35,753 nucleotides of DNA. It comes from an uncultured Kiritimatiellota bacterium. Lineage in GTDB: Bacteria > Verrucomicrobiota > Kiritimatiellia > RFP12 > DVOR01. Below the pieces are notes generated by a model. It was given only the letters and a program-made list of their open reading frames with translations, was not told the origin of the DNA and made no database searches. Made by a program: the position numbers and the translations under genes. This document shows positions 7,410-15,724 of the stretch, one piece after another (positions within the stretch are counted from its first letter, which is position 1; the number at the start of each line of letters is the position of its first letter). Location of the stretch: the NCBI GenBank assembly GCA_944391065.1, contig CALXSH010000016.1, positions 1 through 35,753 on the forward strand, read 5' to 3'.

Positions 7410-8989
7410 CAAATGAACATTATGCGCTGACGGCCCTAGGCATTGTCTGCGCGCTGGGCAACGACGGGGAGACCGTGCTGCGCCGCGCGTTGGCGGGCGA
7501 TACGTCGGGCATGCGCGCGGCGGAGGGCGTACTGCCCAGCGGCGAGTCGTCGCCCTTCGGCACCGTGATGCTACCAGAGAATCCGGCGACGGCGGGACTA
7601 TCGCGCTGCGAACGGCTGACGGCTGCGGCCTATGCGCAGATCGCGGAGGCGACGGAGGCGCTGAAGTGCCGCGTCGGGGCCGCGCGAATCGGCGTGGTAC
7701 TGGGTACGAGCAATTCGGCGATGGAGGAATTCACACGCAACCCCGACCGCATCGACATGGCGCTGCCGGCGCGCTTCCTGCGCGACCTGGCTGGGGTAGG
7801 GGGGCCGGCCTATGTCGTGTCGACGGCCTGTTCCTCCTCGGCGAAGGCCTTCGCTTCGGCCCGTCGGCTGATTGCCTCAGGGTGCTGCGACGTGGTGCTG
7901 ACGGGGGGCGTCGACGCGTTCACGGGGGTTGTGCTGAACGGATTTTACGCACTGGAGGCGCTGAGCACGGCGCCGGCCAGGCCGCTCTGCGCGGACCGTA
8001 CCGGCATCAATCTCGGCGAGGGCGCGGCGATTTTTATCCTGGAGCGCGGCGAGGGGCCTGTGCGGTTGCTGGGGGTCGGGGAGTCCTCCGACGCCTATCA
8101 TCTGACGGCACCGGAACCCGAGGGACGCGGCGCCGCCAAGGCTATGCGCGCGGCGCTGGACGACGCCGGGCTTGAGCCGTCGGCCATCGACTACATCAAT
8201 CTGCACGGCACGGGCACGACCTACAATGACAAGATGGAGGCCAATGCAGTGGTCGGCCTCTTCGGCACAGCCGTGTCGGTCTCGTCGACGAAGGCGTTGG
8301 TCGGTCATACGCTTGGTGCCGCTGGCGCGATTGAGGCCGCGCTCTGCTGGCTGATGCTTAAGGCCGGGGCGCCGATGCTGCCGCATGTGCCGCGGGAAGA
8401 ACCCGACCCGGCGTTGCCGCCGCTCAGGACGGTGCCGTTTGGCGATACGCCGCGTCCGCGGACGGTGCTTTCGGCCTCCTTTGCTTTCGGCGGGAGCAAC
8501 GCGGCCGTCATTCTGGGACGGCCCGAGGCGCGTCGGTATGCGATGGAGGAGTTGCTGCCGCATCGGCGGCCGATGATCCTGATTGACGGGTATGACCCAG
8601 ACACCTTCTCGGAAGCGGGCGTGACAGCCTTCTTTACGGTGCGGGAGAGTGACGTCTTCTACGACGCTGCGCTGGGCGGTACCGCGCCGTGCACGGCGCT
8701 GGAGTACATCGCCCAGGCCGTGGCCTGTTATGTCGGGCTGGTCTGCCGCCGCGACGGCACGGACCCCTCGGTTGGCTTCGTGCTGGGGAGCAGGACACTG
8801 ACGCTACGGCTACCCCGTTTTGTCGTGGGTGAACGCTATACGGTTGCGGTCGCCCCCGAATTCTCCGATGGACAGTTTGCTTCGTTCTCCGCCGTCATTC
8901 GCGACGGTGCGGGGGCGGCCGTGGCGGAGGCCACGCTGAATGTTTTCCGTCCGGACGACGCCGAGGCGGCGTCTCCGGTCAAACCGTGA
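7406..8989 (+). CDS. Ketosynthase fused to a COG4706-like dehydratase
   Basis: A 527-residue fusion. Residues 1-375 are a FabF/FabB-type condensing enzyme with Cys142 in VSTACSSSAK, His in NLHGTGTTYND, and His in VGHTLGAAGAIE, so the Cys-His-His triad is complete. Residues from about 380 to 527 (MEELLPHRRPMILIDGY onward) resemble the COG4706 hot-dog dehydratases that sit next to the ketosynthase in aryl polyene clusters (ApeP). This half lacks the FabZ-type HFP motif, so it may need the canonical dehydratase half of the upstream fusion as partner. In characterised clusters ApeO and ApeP are, as I recall, separate proteins. It overlaps the exporter stop by 4 nt (ATGA). Confidence 0.9.
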   Translation: MTNEHYALTALGIVCALGNDGETVLRRALAGDTSGMRAAEGVLPSGESSPFGTVMLPENPATAGLSRCERLTAAAYAQIAEATEALKCRVGAARIGVVLGTSNSAMEEFTRNPDRIDMALPARFLRDLAGVGGPAYVVSTACSSSAKAFASARRLIASGCCDVVLTGGVDAFTGVVLNGFYALEALSTAPARPLCADRTGINLGEGAAIFILERGEGPVRLLGVGESSDAYHLTAPEPEGRGAAKAMRAALDDAGLEPSAIDYINLHGTGTTYNDKMEANAVVGLFGTAVSVSSTKALVGHTLGAAGAIEAALCWLMLKAGAPMLPHVPREEPDPALPPLRTVPFGDTPRPRTVLSASFAFGGSNAAVILGRPEARRYAMEELLPHRRPMILIDGYDPDTFSEAGVTAFFTVRESDVFYDAALGGTAPCTALEYIAQAVACYVGLVCRRDGTDPSVGFVLGSRTLTLRLPRFVVGERYTVAVAPEFSDGQFASFSAVIRDGAGAAVAEATLNVFRPDDAEAASPVKP

Positions 8990-9004
8990 AAGGAAAGGTC
9001 CGCA

Positions 9005-9727
9005 ATGAAACGTGTTCTGATTACCGGCTCGGGCCGCGGTATCGGCCGCGCCATCGCGGTGGCTGCGGCCTCCAGAGGGTTCGACTCCGTGATCCATTAC
9101 TGCGGCAACCGGGCCGCGGCCGAATCGGCCGCCGAGGCGGTCCGCGCGCTGGGCGGTACGGGGACGATTCTGTGCTTTGACGTATCGGACCGCGAGGCGG
9201 CGCGTACGGCGATTGAGGCCGATATCGCGGCGCATGGCTGCTATTACGGCGTGGTCTGCAACGCTGGCGTGGCCGATGACAATCCTTTTCCCATCCTGGA
9301 GGACAGTCAGTGGGACCGCGTGCTGCGGACCGACCTGGACGGCTTCTACAACGTGCTCAAGCCGATTGTGATGCCGATGATTTCGGAACGCATTCGCGGG
9401 CGTATCATCGCGATGTCGTCCATCTCCGGGGTGGTCGGTAACCGCGGACAGGTGAACTACTCCGCGGCGAAGGCGGGCGTCATCGGAGCGGCGAAGGCCT
9501 TGGCCGCGGAGCTGGCCAAGCGGCAGATCACGGTTAACTGCATCGCGCCCGGCATCATTGAAACCGAGATGACGGCGGAGCTGCCGGTCGAGGAGGTCAA
9601 ACGTGCGATTCCGATGCGCCGTTTCGGGCGCGCGGAGGAGGTGGCAGCGTTGGCCTGCTTCCTGCTTTCGGAAGAGGCCGGGTACATCACCCGGCAGGTG
9701 ATTTCCATCAACGGAGGAATGTTCTGA
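9005..9727 (+). CDS. 3-oxoacyl-ACP reductase (FabG-like SDR)
   Basis: A 240-residue short-chain dehydrogenase. It has TGSGRGIG (NADPH-binding glycine motif), CNAG, and the active site Tyr152-x3-Lys156 in NYSAAKAG. PGIIETEM and the C-terminal ISINGGMF are typical of FabG. It reduces 3-oxoacyl-ACP to 3-hydroxyacyl-ACP in each elongation cycle before dehydration (ApeQ position). It has a purine-rich GAAAGGAAAGG-like site before the start and overlaps the next ketosynthase by one base (TGATG). Length and motifs are complete. Confidence 0.94.
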   Translation: MKRVLITGSGRGIGRAIAVAAASRGFDSVIHYCGNRAAAESAAEAVRALGGTGTILCFDVSDREAARTAIEADIAAHGCYYGVVCNAGVADDNPFPILEDSQWDRVLRTDLDGFYNVLKPIVMPMISERIRGRIIAMSSISGVVGNRGQVNYSAAKAGVIGAAKALAAELAKRQITVNCIAPGIIETEMTAELPVEEVKRAIPMRRFGRAEEVAALACFLLSEEAGYITRQVISINGGMF

Positions 9728-10947
9728 TGCGTCGTGTGGTCATTACGGGGTATGGACTGGTCAGCGCTCTCGGTAACGATGTGCCGTCGGCGGTTAGCCG
9801 CCTGAGGGTGCTTGAGAACACGGTGAAGATCTCGGAGGAGCTGAAGACTTATGTGGGGCTGCAGTCCCATCTCTGCGCACTGGCGGACGGGTTCGTGAAG
9901 CCGGCCCATTTCACGCGCAAGGTCATCCGTACGATGGGCCGGGTCTCGATTTTGGCCCTGGCGGCGACGGAGCAGGCGCTGGCGCAGGCGGGCCTAACCG
10001 ACGATCCGATTCTGAAGGGCGGCCGGACAGGCGTCGCGTACGGGTCTTCCTCGGGCAGTGTCGATGCAATCGCCGACTTTTATACCGTGCTGCATGCCCA
10101 TGAGGTCAAGAACGTGACGAGCTCGACCTATATCAAGATGATGCCGCAGACGACCGCGGTGAATCTTTCGGTGCACTTTGGTACGACGGGGCGTCTGATT
10201 CCGACGGGAACGGCCTGCACGTCGGGCAGTCTGGCCATCGGCAACGCGTACGAGGCTATCCGCTACGGGTTACAGGACGTGATGATCGCCGGTGGGGCGG
10301 AGGAATTCAGCGCGACGCAGGTCGCGGTCTTCGACACGCTCTTCGCCACGAGCCGTCTGAACGACGATCCGAAACATACGCCGCGGGCCTTTGACCGCGA
10401 CCGCGACGGCTTGGTCATCGGCGAGGGCGCGGGGACGCTCATTCTCGAAGAGCGTGAACACGCGTTGGCCCGAGGCGCGACGGTTCTGGCCGAGGTTATC
10501 GGGTTCGGCACGAATACGGACGGGCGCCATGTGACGCAGCCGAACCATGAGACGATGGCGACGGCGCTGCGGTTGGCTTTGGCCGACGCGGGCATCGGGC
10601 CGGAGGCGGTCGGCTACGTCAATGCCCATGGCACGGCTACGCTGCTCGGCGACGTGGCCGAGAGCACGGCGACGGAGGCCGTCTTCGGCCGTCATGTGCC
10701 GGTCAGCACGCTGAAGAATTACATCGGCCATACGCTCGGTGCCTGCGGGGCGCTGGAGGCCATCCTCTCGATTGAGATGATGCGTGGGGAGTGGTTCGCA
10801 CCCAATCTGAATCTGACCGCTCCCGATCCGAAATGCGGGACCCTCGACTATATTATGGGCGAGGGGCGGACGCTCTCGACGGATACCGTGGTGTCCAATA
10901 ATTTTGCATTCGGCGGCGTCAATACGTCGCTGATTTTCAGACGGTGA
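9727..10947 (+). CDS. Second 3-oxoacyl-ACP synthase (FabF-like)
   Basis: A 406-residue condensing enzyme with a complete triad: Cys164 in GTACTSGSLA, His in NAHGTATLLGD and His in IGHTLGACGALE, plus the late FAFGGVNTS loop. It corresponds to ApeR, the second active ketosynthase of aryl polyene clusters. Two active ketosynthases together with the chain-length-factor-like protein downstream suggest division between initiation and elongation. It is translationally coupled to the reductase (one-base overlap) and to the following gene (GTGA overlap). Confidence 0.93.
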   Translation: MRRVVITGYGLVSALGNDVPSAVSRLRVLENTVKISEELKTYVGLQSHLCALADGFVKPAHFTRKVIRTMGRVSILALAATEQALAQAGLTDDPILKGGRTGVAYGSSSGSVDAIADFYTVLHAHEVKNVTSSTYIKMMPQTTAVNLSVHFGTTGRLIPTGTACTSGSLAIGNAYEAIRYGLQDVMIAGGAEEFSATQVAVFDTLFATSRLNDDPKHTPRAFDRDRDGLVIGEGAGTLILEEREHALARGATVLAEVIGFGTNTDGRHVTQPNHETMATALRLALADAGIGPEAVGYVNAHGTATLLGDVAESTATEAVFGRHVPVSTLKNYIGHTLGACGALEAILSIEMMRGEWFAPNLNLTAPDPKCGTLDYIMGEGRTLSTDTVVSNNFAFGGVNTSLIFRR

Positions 10948-11564
10948 GCGGTATGGACGGGAAGCTCCTGAATATCTGCCGGGCCCGTATCCTGGCCGAA
11001 GGCGAGGCGGCGGTGCCGACCTTTGTGCCGCCGCTGCATAGGCGGCGGCTCAGTCCCCTGCAGCAGCGTTTTTTCGTGCTGGCCCACGCCGTGACGGAGG
11101 GGCTGCCGCGGGATTACGCCACGGTCTTCGCCTCGGAGGACGGGGAGGATTCGCTGACGCGGCGGCTGACAGCCGAGTACCGGGAGACCGGTGAGGTTTC
11201 GCCGATGCGCTTCAGCACGTCGGTCTACAATGCGGCGCCAGGCCTCTATTCGATCCTGACTAAGAACCATGCGCCCTACACGGCCGTGGCCGCGGGGCCG
11301 GAGACCGTGGACTGCGGGTTGCTGGAGGCTCTGCTGACGCCCGGCCGCCGGCTGTGGGCGCAGGTCGAGGAAACCCGGGGCGGGCGCGGTGCGGCCTGCC
11401 TGATGGCTGACGAGGGTGATTTGCCGGAGGGTGCGTCCTTCCGCGCGCGGATGTCGGCCGGGAGCCCCGATGCGGAGCCGCTGACGCTGCGGGAGGTCGC
11501 TGATTTTCTGACGGGCGGACGGATGGCGCTGGTCTCCCGGTATTTCGCACTGGAGCGGCTGTGA
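10944..11564 (+). CDS. Chain-length-factor-like beta-ketoacyl synthase homologue
   Basis: A 206-residue protein resembling the Ketoacyl-synt_2 family (PF13723), the N-terminal-half ketosynthase homologues of aryl polyene clusters (ApeC). The diagnostic segment is SPMRFSTSVYNAAPGLYSI followed by YTAVAAG: the conserved ST/NAAxG region is kept, but the nucleophilic cysteine of true ketosynthases is absent. It is probably a non-catalytic partner of one of the ketosynthases, by analogy with chain length factors. In commonly described clusters this gene lies at the 5' end; here it and the acyltransferase behind it are at the 3' end. The GTG start overlaps the ketosynthase stop. Assignment rests on motif memory, not a search. 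Confidence 0.8.
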   Translation: MSGMDGKLLNICRARILAEGEAAVPTFVPPLHRRRLSPLQQRFFVLAHAVTEGLPRDYATVFASEDGEDSLTRRLTAEYRETGEVSPMRFSTSVYNAAPGLYSILTKNHAPYTAVAAGPETVDCGLLEALLTPGRRLWAQVEETRGGRGAACLMADEGDLPEGASFRARMSAGSPDAEPLTLREVADFLTGGRMALVSRYFALERL

Positions 11565-12277
11565 GAATTCTGCGCGGTCTGGTATCGGTTCTCCTCTTTG
11601 TTGTTTTCGGATTCGGGGCAACGCTGATCTCCTATACCATTCTGCCCTTTGTCCGCCGCCGTGAGGCGGCGCTGCGGATTGTGCGGGGCATTTGGCGGAT
11701 GTTGGTGGGCGCGTTCGAAGGATCCGGACTGATCCGCGTCGATGACAGCGGGCTGGAATCCGACATCCGCGGGAGCATTCTGGTAGCGAACCATCCGTCG
11801 CTGATCGATGTGGTTCTTCTGACGGTGCTGATTCCGGGGACCTTCTCGGTGGCCAAACGGAGTCTGCGGCGGCATCCGCTTCTGGGGCCCATCGTGCGAC
11901 GCGTCTTTCTGCCGGACGACGAGACGCTACTCGACGTGGCACGACCGCTTCTGACGGAGGGATACAACATTCTGATCTTTCCGGAGGGAACTCGTTCGCC
12001 CGGTACCCGGGAGATGCATCCGTGGCACCGCGGGGCGGCGCAGCTGGCGTTACGGACAGGGTCCTCGATCCGGCCGCTGGCGATGCGATTCGGGTATCGC
12101 ATTCTCGGCAAGGGACAGCCCATCACCGACATGGGACCGCGGCAGGTACCGATCGCAATCGCTTCGCTGCCTCCCCTGATGCCGCCGGAACGGATGCCGG
12201 AGATCTTCCGCCCCGAGGCGCTGAGCAGGACGCGGCTTGCGGAGGAAACCGTCCGGGCTGCGCTGGAGCGCGGATGA
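11561..12277 (+). CDS. PlsC-type 1-acylglycerol-3-phosphate acyltransferase-like protein
   Basis: A 238-residue LPLAT-superfamily acyltransferase. After an N-terminal membrane segment (about residues 5-27) it has NH78PSLID83 (catalytic HX4D), FPEGTRS (block III) and a late PLAMRFG segment. It matches the ApeD position. It may make or remodel the lipid to which the polyene is attached, or transfer the polyene itself. The GTG start overlaps the previous stop (GTGA), making it the last gene of the operon. About 70 bp separate it from the rpsP promoter, and no strong terminator is seen there. Confidence 0.9.
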   Translation: MRILRGLVSVLLFVVFGFGATLISYTILPFVRRREAALRIVRGIWRMLVGAFEGSGLIRVDDSGLESDIRGSILVANHPSLIDVVLLTVLIPGTFSVAKRSLRRHPLLGPIVRRVFLPDDETLLDVARPLLTEGYNILIFPEGTRSPGTREMHPWHRGAAQLALRTGSSIRPLAMRFGYRILGKGQPITDMGPRQVPIAIASLPPLMPPERMPEIFRPEALSRTRLAEETVRAALERG

Positions 12278-12322
12278 GGCGGTCTCGTGGCGCCTTCCGA
12301 CGGCGTCGCCGAGATTTCGTGC

Positions 12323-12351
12323 TTGCACGGCGTGGGGTGATTTGGCATAAT
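12323..12351 (+). promoter_or_regulatory. Promoter of the rpsP-trmD-rplS operon
   Basis: TTGCAC at 12323-12328 and CATAAT at 12346-12351 are separated by 17 nt, with TGG directly before the -10 (extended -10). This is one of the best sigma-70-type promoters in the window. The transcript would have a leader of roughly 85-90 nt before rpsP. Confidence 0.75.
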
Positions 12352-12397
12352 ACGCAACCATTCATCTCATTGTGAGTGAACTTTAGACAGAGACAAC

Positions 12398-12431
12398 GCA
12401 TCGTCGGGCGTACTACCGGCCGGGACGATGC
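12398..12431 (+). promoter_or_regulatory. Leader hairpin just upstream of rpsP
   Basis: GCATCGTC at 12398-12405 pairs perfectly with GACGATGC at 12424-12431 around a GC-rich 18-nt loop. It lies 2 nt before the GGAG ribosome-binding site (12434-12437) of rpsP. Position and strength make it a candidate for autogenous ribosomal-protein control; this is inference, and it matches no motif I can name. Confidence 0.45.
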
Positions 12432-12444
12432 TCTGGAGAACAGA

Positions 12445-12690
12445 ATGGTTAAGATCAGATTGCGTAAGACCGGTTGCAACCGCGTGGCGACTTACCGCGT
12501 GGTGGCGTGCGATTCCCGCAGCCCTCGCGACGGCAAGTTTATCGAGATTCTCGGTTGGTACGACCCCCGCCGCACGTCCGATAAGTGCGGGCTCAATCTG
12601 GAGCGTATCGCCTATTGGAAGAGCCAGGGTGCTCAGGTCTCCGAGACCGTCGCCTCTCTCGTCAAACAGGCTCAGAAGGCTCAGGCCTAA
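12445..12690 (+). CDS. rpsP: 30S ribosomal protein S16
   Basis: An 81-residue S16, complete for the family: MVKIRLRKTGCN at the start, YRVVACDSRSPRDGKFIE and GWYDPRR in the body. It binds 16S rRNA in assembly of the small subunit. ATG 12445 follows GGAG at 12434-12437; the longer frame from 12376 would run through the leader hairpin and is rejected. It is followed after 27 nt by trmD, without the rimM gene found between them in many bacteria. Confidence 0.97.
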   Translation: MVKIRLRKTGCNRVATYRVVACDSRSPRDGKFIEILGWYDPRRTSDKCGLNLERIAYWKSQGAQVSETVASLVKQAQKAQA

Positions 12691-12717
12691 TCGGGCCTCG
12701 GCAGCGCGAGGTCCGCG

Positions 12718-13413
12718 GTGGCCCTCCGGATTGACATTCTGACCGTCTTTCCTGGAATGCTTCAGGGCTTTGTCGGGGAAAGCATTCTCCGGCGGGCCGC
12801 GAAGATGGGAGCGGTGGAAATCCGGGCCATCGATCTGCGGGACTTCGCGCATGACGTGCGCGGGACCCTCGATGACCGTCCGTACGGCGGCGGCGCGGGG
12901 ATGCTGATGAAGCCGGAGCCACTCTTTGAGGCGGTGGAAAGTCTGCGCACGCCGAAAACCCGGGTCATCTTCATGACCCCTCAGGGCAGTCCCTTCAGAC
13001 AGGCAACGGCCCAACGGCTCGCACAGGAAGAGCATCTGCTTTTTGTATGCGGGCACTATGAAGGCATCGACGAGCGCGCCGTCGCGTCGCTGGCCGATGA
13101 ACAGATCAGCATCGGCGATTACGTGCTGACCAACGGGGCCCTCCCCGCGGCGGTCGTTGTCGATGCGGTGACCAGACTCCTGCCCGGCGTGCTGGGCGGC
13201 GGCGCCGAAGCCACGGCTAGGGAGTCCTTCTCCGAAGGGCTTCTGGAGCAGGAGCAGTACACGCGTCCGCCGGTTTGGCGCGGACAGTGCGTGCCGGATG
13301 CGCTGACCTGCGGCGACCACGCCCGAGCCGAGACGTGGCGCCGCAGCAGGATGCTGGACCGCACGGCCAGAATACGACCCGATTTGATACAGAAGCAAGG
13401 AAAAGAACCATGA
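12718..13413 (+). CDS. trmD: tRNA (guanine37-N1)-methyltransferase
   Basis: A 231-residue SPOUT-class methyltransferase that makes m1G37 in tRNAs with G36, preventing +1 frameshifts. Family motifs are visible: [33 protein letters not shown] and [14 protein letters not shown], the last forming the trefoil-knot SAM site, then RPPVWRG. It is slightly shorter than many homologues at its C-terminus. GTG start; its stop overlaps rplS by ATGA. It belongs to the S16-L19 operon. Confidence 0.96.
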   Translation: MALRIDILTVFPGMLQGFVGESILRRAAKMGAVEIRAIDLRDFAHDVRGTLDDRPYGGGAGMLMKPEPLFEAVESLRTPKTRVIFMTPQGSPFRQATAQRLAQEEHLLFVCGHYEGIDERAVASLADEQISIGDYVLTNGALPAAVVVDAVTRLLPGVLGGGAEATARESFSEGLLEQEQYTRPPVWRGQCVPDALTCGDHARAETWRRSRMLDRTARIRPDLIQKQGKEP

Positions 13414-13763
13414 TCGCGAAAGCTCTTGAAAAAGTGAACGCCATGACGGCCGAGAAGAATCCGAAGAAGTGCCCGGAACTCGCCGTCGGCGATATTGTCC
13501 GTGTCTCCATCCGCATCAAGGAAGGCGACAAGGAGCGTGTCCAAGTCTTCGCTGGCGACGTTATCGCCCGCGATGGCAAGGGCATCACCGAAACCTTCAC
13601 CGTCCGCCGCATCTCTTATGGCGTGGGTGTCGAGAAGGTCTTCCCCTTCGCCTCTCCCGCCATCGACAAAATCGAAGTGACCGGCCACGCCAAGGTCCGC
13701 CGCGCGAAGCTCTACTACCTCCGCAGCCGTACCGGCAAGGCCGCCCGTTTGCGCTCCTTCTGA
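13410..13763 (+). CDS. rplS: 50S ribosomal protein L19
   Basis: A 117-residue L19. Family landmarks are [51 protein letters not shown] and the basic end [13 protein letters not shown]. It sits at the subunit interface of the 50S particle. The start 13410 overlaps trmD by 4 nt and restores the normal L19 N-terminus; the frame from 13275 only reads through trmD. The operon ends here at a strong hairpin terminator. Confidence 0.97.
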   Translation: MIAKALEKVNAMTAEKNPKKCPELAVGDIVRVSIRIKEGDKERVQVFAGDVIARDGKGITETFTVRRISYGVGVEKVFPFASPAIDKIEVTGHAKVRRAKLYYLRSRTGKAARLRSF

Positions 13764-13789
13764 GCGCCCGACGACAGGGAGCACGACAG

Positions 13790-13830
13790 CACAGACCGAA
13801 GGCGTCGCCTTGGGTCTGTGCTTTCTTTTT
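13790..13830 (+). terminator. Intrinsic terminator of the rpsP-trmD-rplS operon
   Basis: AGCACAGACC pairs with GGTCTGTGCT, and the loop itself pairs (AAGGC-GTC-GCCTT), giving a long nearly unbroken hairpin followed by TTCTTTTT. The descending arm and T-tract contain the promoter of purD (TTGGGT at 13810-13815), so terminator and promoter are physically merged. Confidence 0.9.
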
Positions 13831-13838
13831 GCTATAAT
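13810..13838 (+). promoter_or_regulatory. Promoter of purD, giving a (nearly) leaderless mRNA
   Basis: TTGGGT (13810-13815), 17 nt, TATAAT (13833-13838), with TGC before the -10. A start point about 7 nt after the -10 falls at 13844-13846, and the purD ATG is at 13847. No Shine-Dalgarno sequence exists in CACGACCC before the start. Confidence 0.8.
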
Positions 13839-13846
13839 CACGACCC

Positions 13847-15118
13847 ATGAAAATTCTAGTTATCGGCAGCGGCGGGCGAGAGCACGCCATCGTGTGGAAG
13901 CTGGCGCAGGACGCCGGCCGCCCGGAAATCTTTTGTGCGCCCGGCAACGCGGGCACGGCGGAACTGGCGACGAATGTCGCGGTCTCAGCCGAGGACATTC
14001 CCGGCCTTTTGGCTTGGGCGAAGGCGAACCGTCCGGATCTGACCGTGGTCGGTCCGGAAGTGCCGCTCTGTCTGGGCGTGGCCGATGCTTTCGAGGCCGA
14101 GGGACTGCGTGTCTTTGGGCCGTGCCGCGAGGCGGCGCGTCTGGAGGGCAGCAAGGTCTTTTCCAAGGAGGTTATGGAAGCGGCGGGTGTGCCGACGGCG
14201 CGGTTTCGCGTCTATGATGACGTGAAGGACGCCATCGGGGGTCTGAGCGAATTCGATTATCCCGTGGTGCTGAAGGCCGACGGTTTGGCCGCTGGCAAGG
14301 GTGTGATTATCGCTGCCACGCGCGCCGAGGCGAAGGAGGCCCTGCAGCGGATGATGACGGAGCGTGCTTTCGGCGACGCGGGCACGGAGATCGTCATGGA
14401 GGAATTTCTTGAGGGCGAGGAGGCCTCGGTTTTCGCGCTCTGCGACGGTGAGCACGTGGTGTTGCTGCCAGCGGCGCAGGACCACAAGCGCGTCTTCGAT
14501 CACGACGAGGGCCCGAATACGGGCGGCATGGGCGCCTATACGCCGGCGCCGATCGCGACGCACGAGGTGATGCGCTTTACCCGCCGCAATGTCGTCGAGC
14601 CGATGCTGAAGGAACTTCGTCGTCGCGGCATTAGCTACAAGGGCGTGCTCTTCGTGGGGCTGATGATCGGGCCGAAGGGCGTGAATGTACTCGAATTCAA
14701 CTGCCGCTTCGGCGATCCCGAGACGGAGGTGGTGGTGCCGAGCATCGCGTCCGATTTGGTGCCCATTCTCAACGCGTGTGTGGACGGGACGCTGACCGAG
14801 GATCTCGTCTCCATCCGCGGCGAGGCGGCGGCAACGGTCGTGATGGCCGCGCCGGGTTATCCAGGGCACTATCCGAAGGGGTTGCCGATCACCGGTCTGG
14901 CCGAGGCGGCCGAGGCCGGGTGCCATGTCTTCCACGCAGGCACGGCGATGAAGGACGGCCGGTTGGTGACTTCCGGTGGCCGCGTGCTGACGGTGACGGC
15001 GTTCGGCAAGGATCTGCGCGAGGCCGTGACCACGGCCTATGACGGCGTGCGTCGCATCTCCTTCGAGGGCGCCCACTACCGTCACGACATTGCGGAGAAG
15101 GCCTTCCACAGGCTCTGA
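13847..15118 (+). CDS. purD: Phosphoribosylamine-glycine ligase
   Basis: A 423-residue GAR synthetase, full length, which joins glycine to 5-phosphoribosylamine with ATP in step 2 of purine synthesis. It begins MKILVIGSGGREHAIVWKL, the family's canonical start, so the start codon is secure. The ATP-grasp core has VVLKADGLAAGKG, DHKRVFDHDEGPNTGGMGAY and VLEFNCRFGDPE. The -10 box ends only 8 nt before the ATG and no ribosome-binding site is visible, so translation is probably leaderless. purE follows after 105 nt. Confidence 0.97.
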   Translation: MKILVIGSGGREHAIVWKLAQDAGRPEIFCAPGNAGTAELATNVAVSAEDIPGLLAWAKANRPDLTVVGPEVPLCLGVADAFEAEGLRVFGPCREAARLEGSKVFSKEVMEAAGVPTARFRVYDDVKDAIGGLSEFDYPVVLKADGLAAGKGVIIAATRAEAKEALQRMMTERAFGDAGTEIVMEEFLEGEEASVFALCDGEHVVLLPAAQDHKRVFDHDEGPNTGGMGAYTPAPIATHEVMRFTRRNVVEPMLKELRRRGISYKGVLFVGLMIGPKGVNVLEFNCRFGDPETEVVVPSIASDLVPILNACVDGTLTEDLVSIRGEAAATVVMAAPGYPGHYPKGLPITGLAEAAEAGCHVFHAGTAMKDGRLVTSGGRVLTVTAFGKDLREAVTTAYDGVRRISFEGAHYRHDIAEKAFHRL

Positions 15119-15223
15119 GACGACGGGTCGGACCGTCCGTTCTGAACGGGTCCGGTTCATTCCGTGACTGTTTTTCCGGCGCAGGACACGCGTTGGGTTG
15201 ATATTGAAAGGATCTGAAGGATT

Positions 15224-15724
15224 ATGGAACCTCTTGTCGGCATTATCATGGGTAGTGATTCGGATTGGGGCACGATGAAGCATTGCGCCGAGACGCTGCG
15301 CGCTTTCGGCATTCCCTTTGAGGCGCATATCATGAGCGCCCATCGTACGCCCGAGCAGGCCGCGGCTTACGCTGACGGCGCCGAGGGGCGCGGGCTGAAG
15401 GTGCTGATTTGCGCAGCGGGCATGGCGGCCCATTTGGCGGGCGTTATTGCCGGCCACACGACGCTCCCGGTCATCGGCGTGCCGATGAAGGGCGGCGCGA
15501 TGGATGGCTTGGACGCACTGCTGGCGACCGTGCAGATGCCCGGCGGCGTGCCAGTGGCCACGGTGGCGCTTGGCAACGCGGGCGCGAAGAATAGCGCCGT
15601 CCTCGCGGCACAGATCATTGCCCTCGGCGATCCGGCGCTGCGCGAACGCCTCCACGCTGCCAAGCGCGAGATGGCTGAGAAGGTTCTCGCGGCCGACGCG
15701 CGTCTCCAAGCCGAACTGCAATGA
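15224..15724 (+). CDS. purE: N5-carboxyaminoimidazole ribonucleotide mutase
   Basis: A 166-residue class I PurE that converts N5-CAIR to CAIR in purine synthesis. Motifs include [23 protein letters not shown] (catalytic His), [16 protein letters not shown] and [28 protein letters not shown]. No purK is seen in the window. The leader holds AAGGATCTGAAGG before ATG 15224. Its stop overlaps the following amidase gene (ATGA), an unusual coupling between a purine enzyme and a cell-wall enzyme. Confidence 0.96.
   Translation: MEPLVGIIMGSDSDWGTMKHCAETLRAFGIPFEAHIMSAHRTPEQAAAYADGAEGRGLKVLICAAGMAAHLAGVIAGHTTLPVIGVPMKGGAMDGLDALLATVQMPGGVPVATVALGNAGAKNSAVLAAQIIALGDPALRERLHAAKREMAEKVLAADARLQAELQ

Noticed and set aside
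15119..15223. Terminator or promoter between purD and purE
   Set aside because: A bulged hairpin and a weak TTGATATT-like box are present, but neither has the T-tract or -35 needed for a call.
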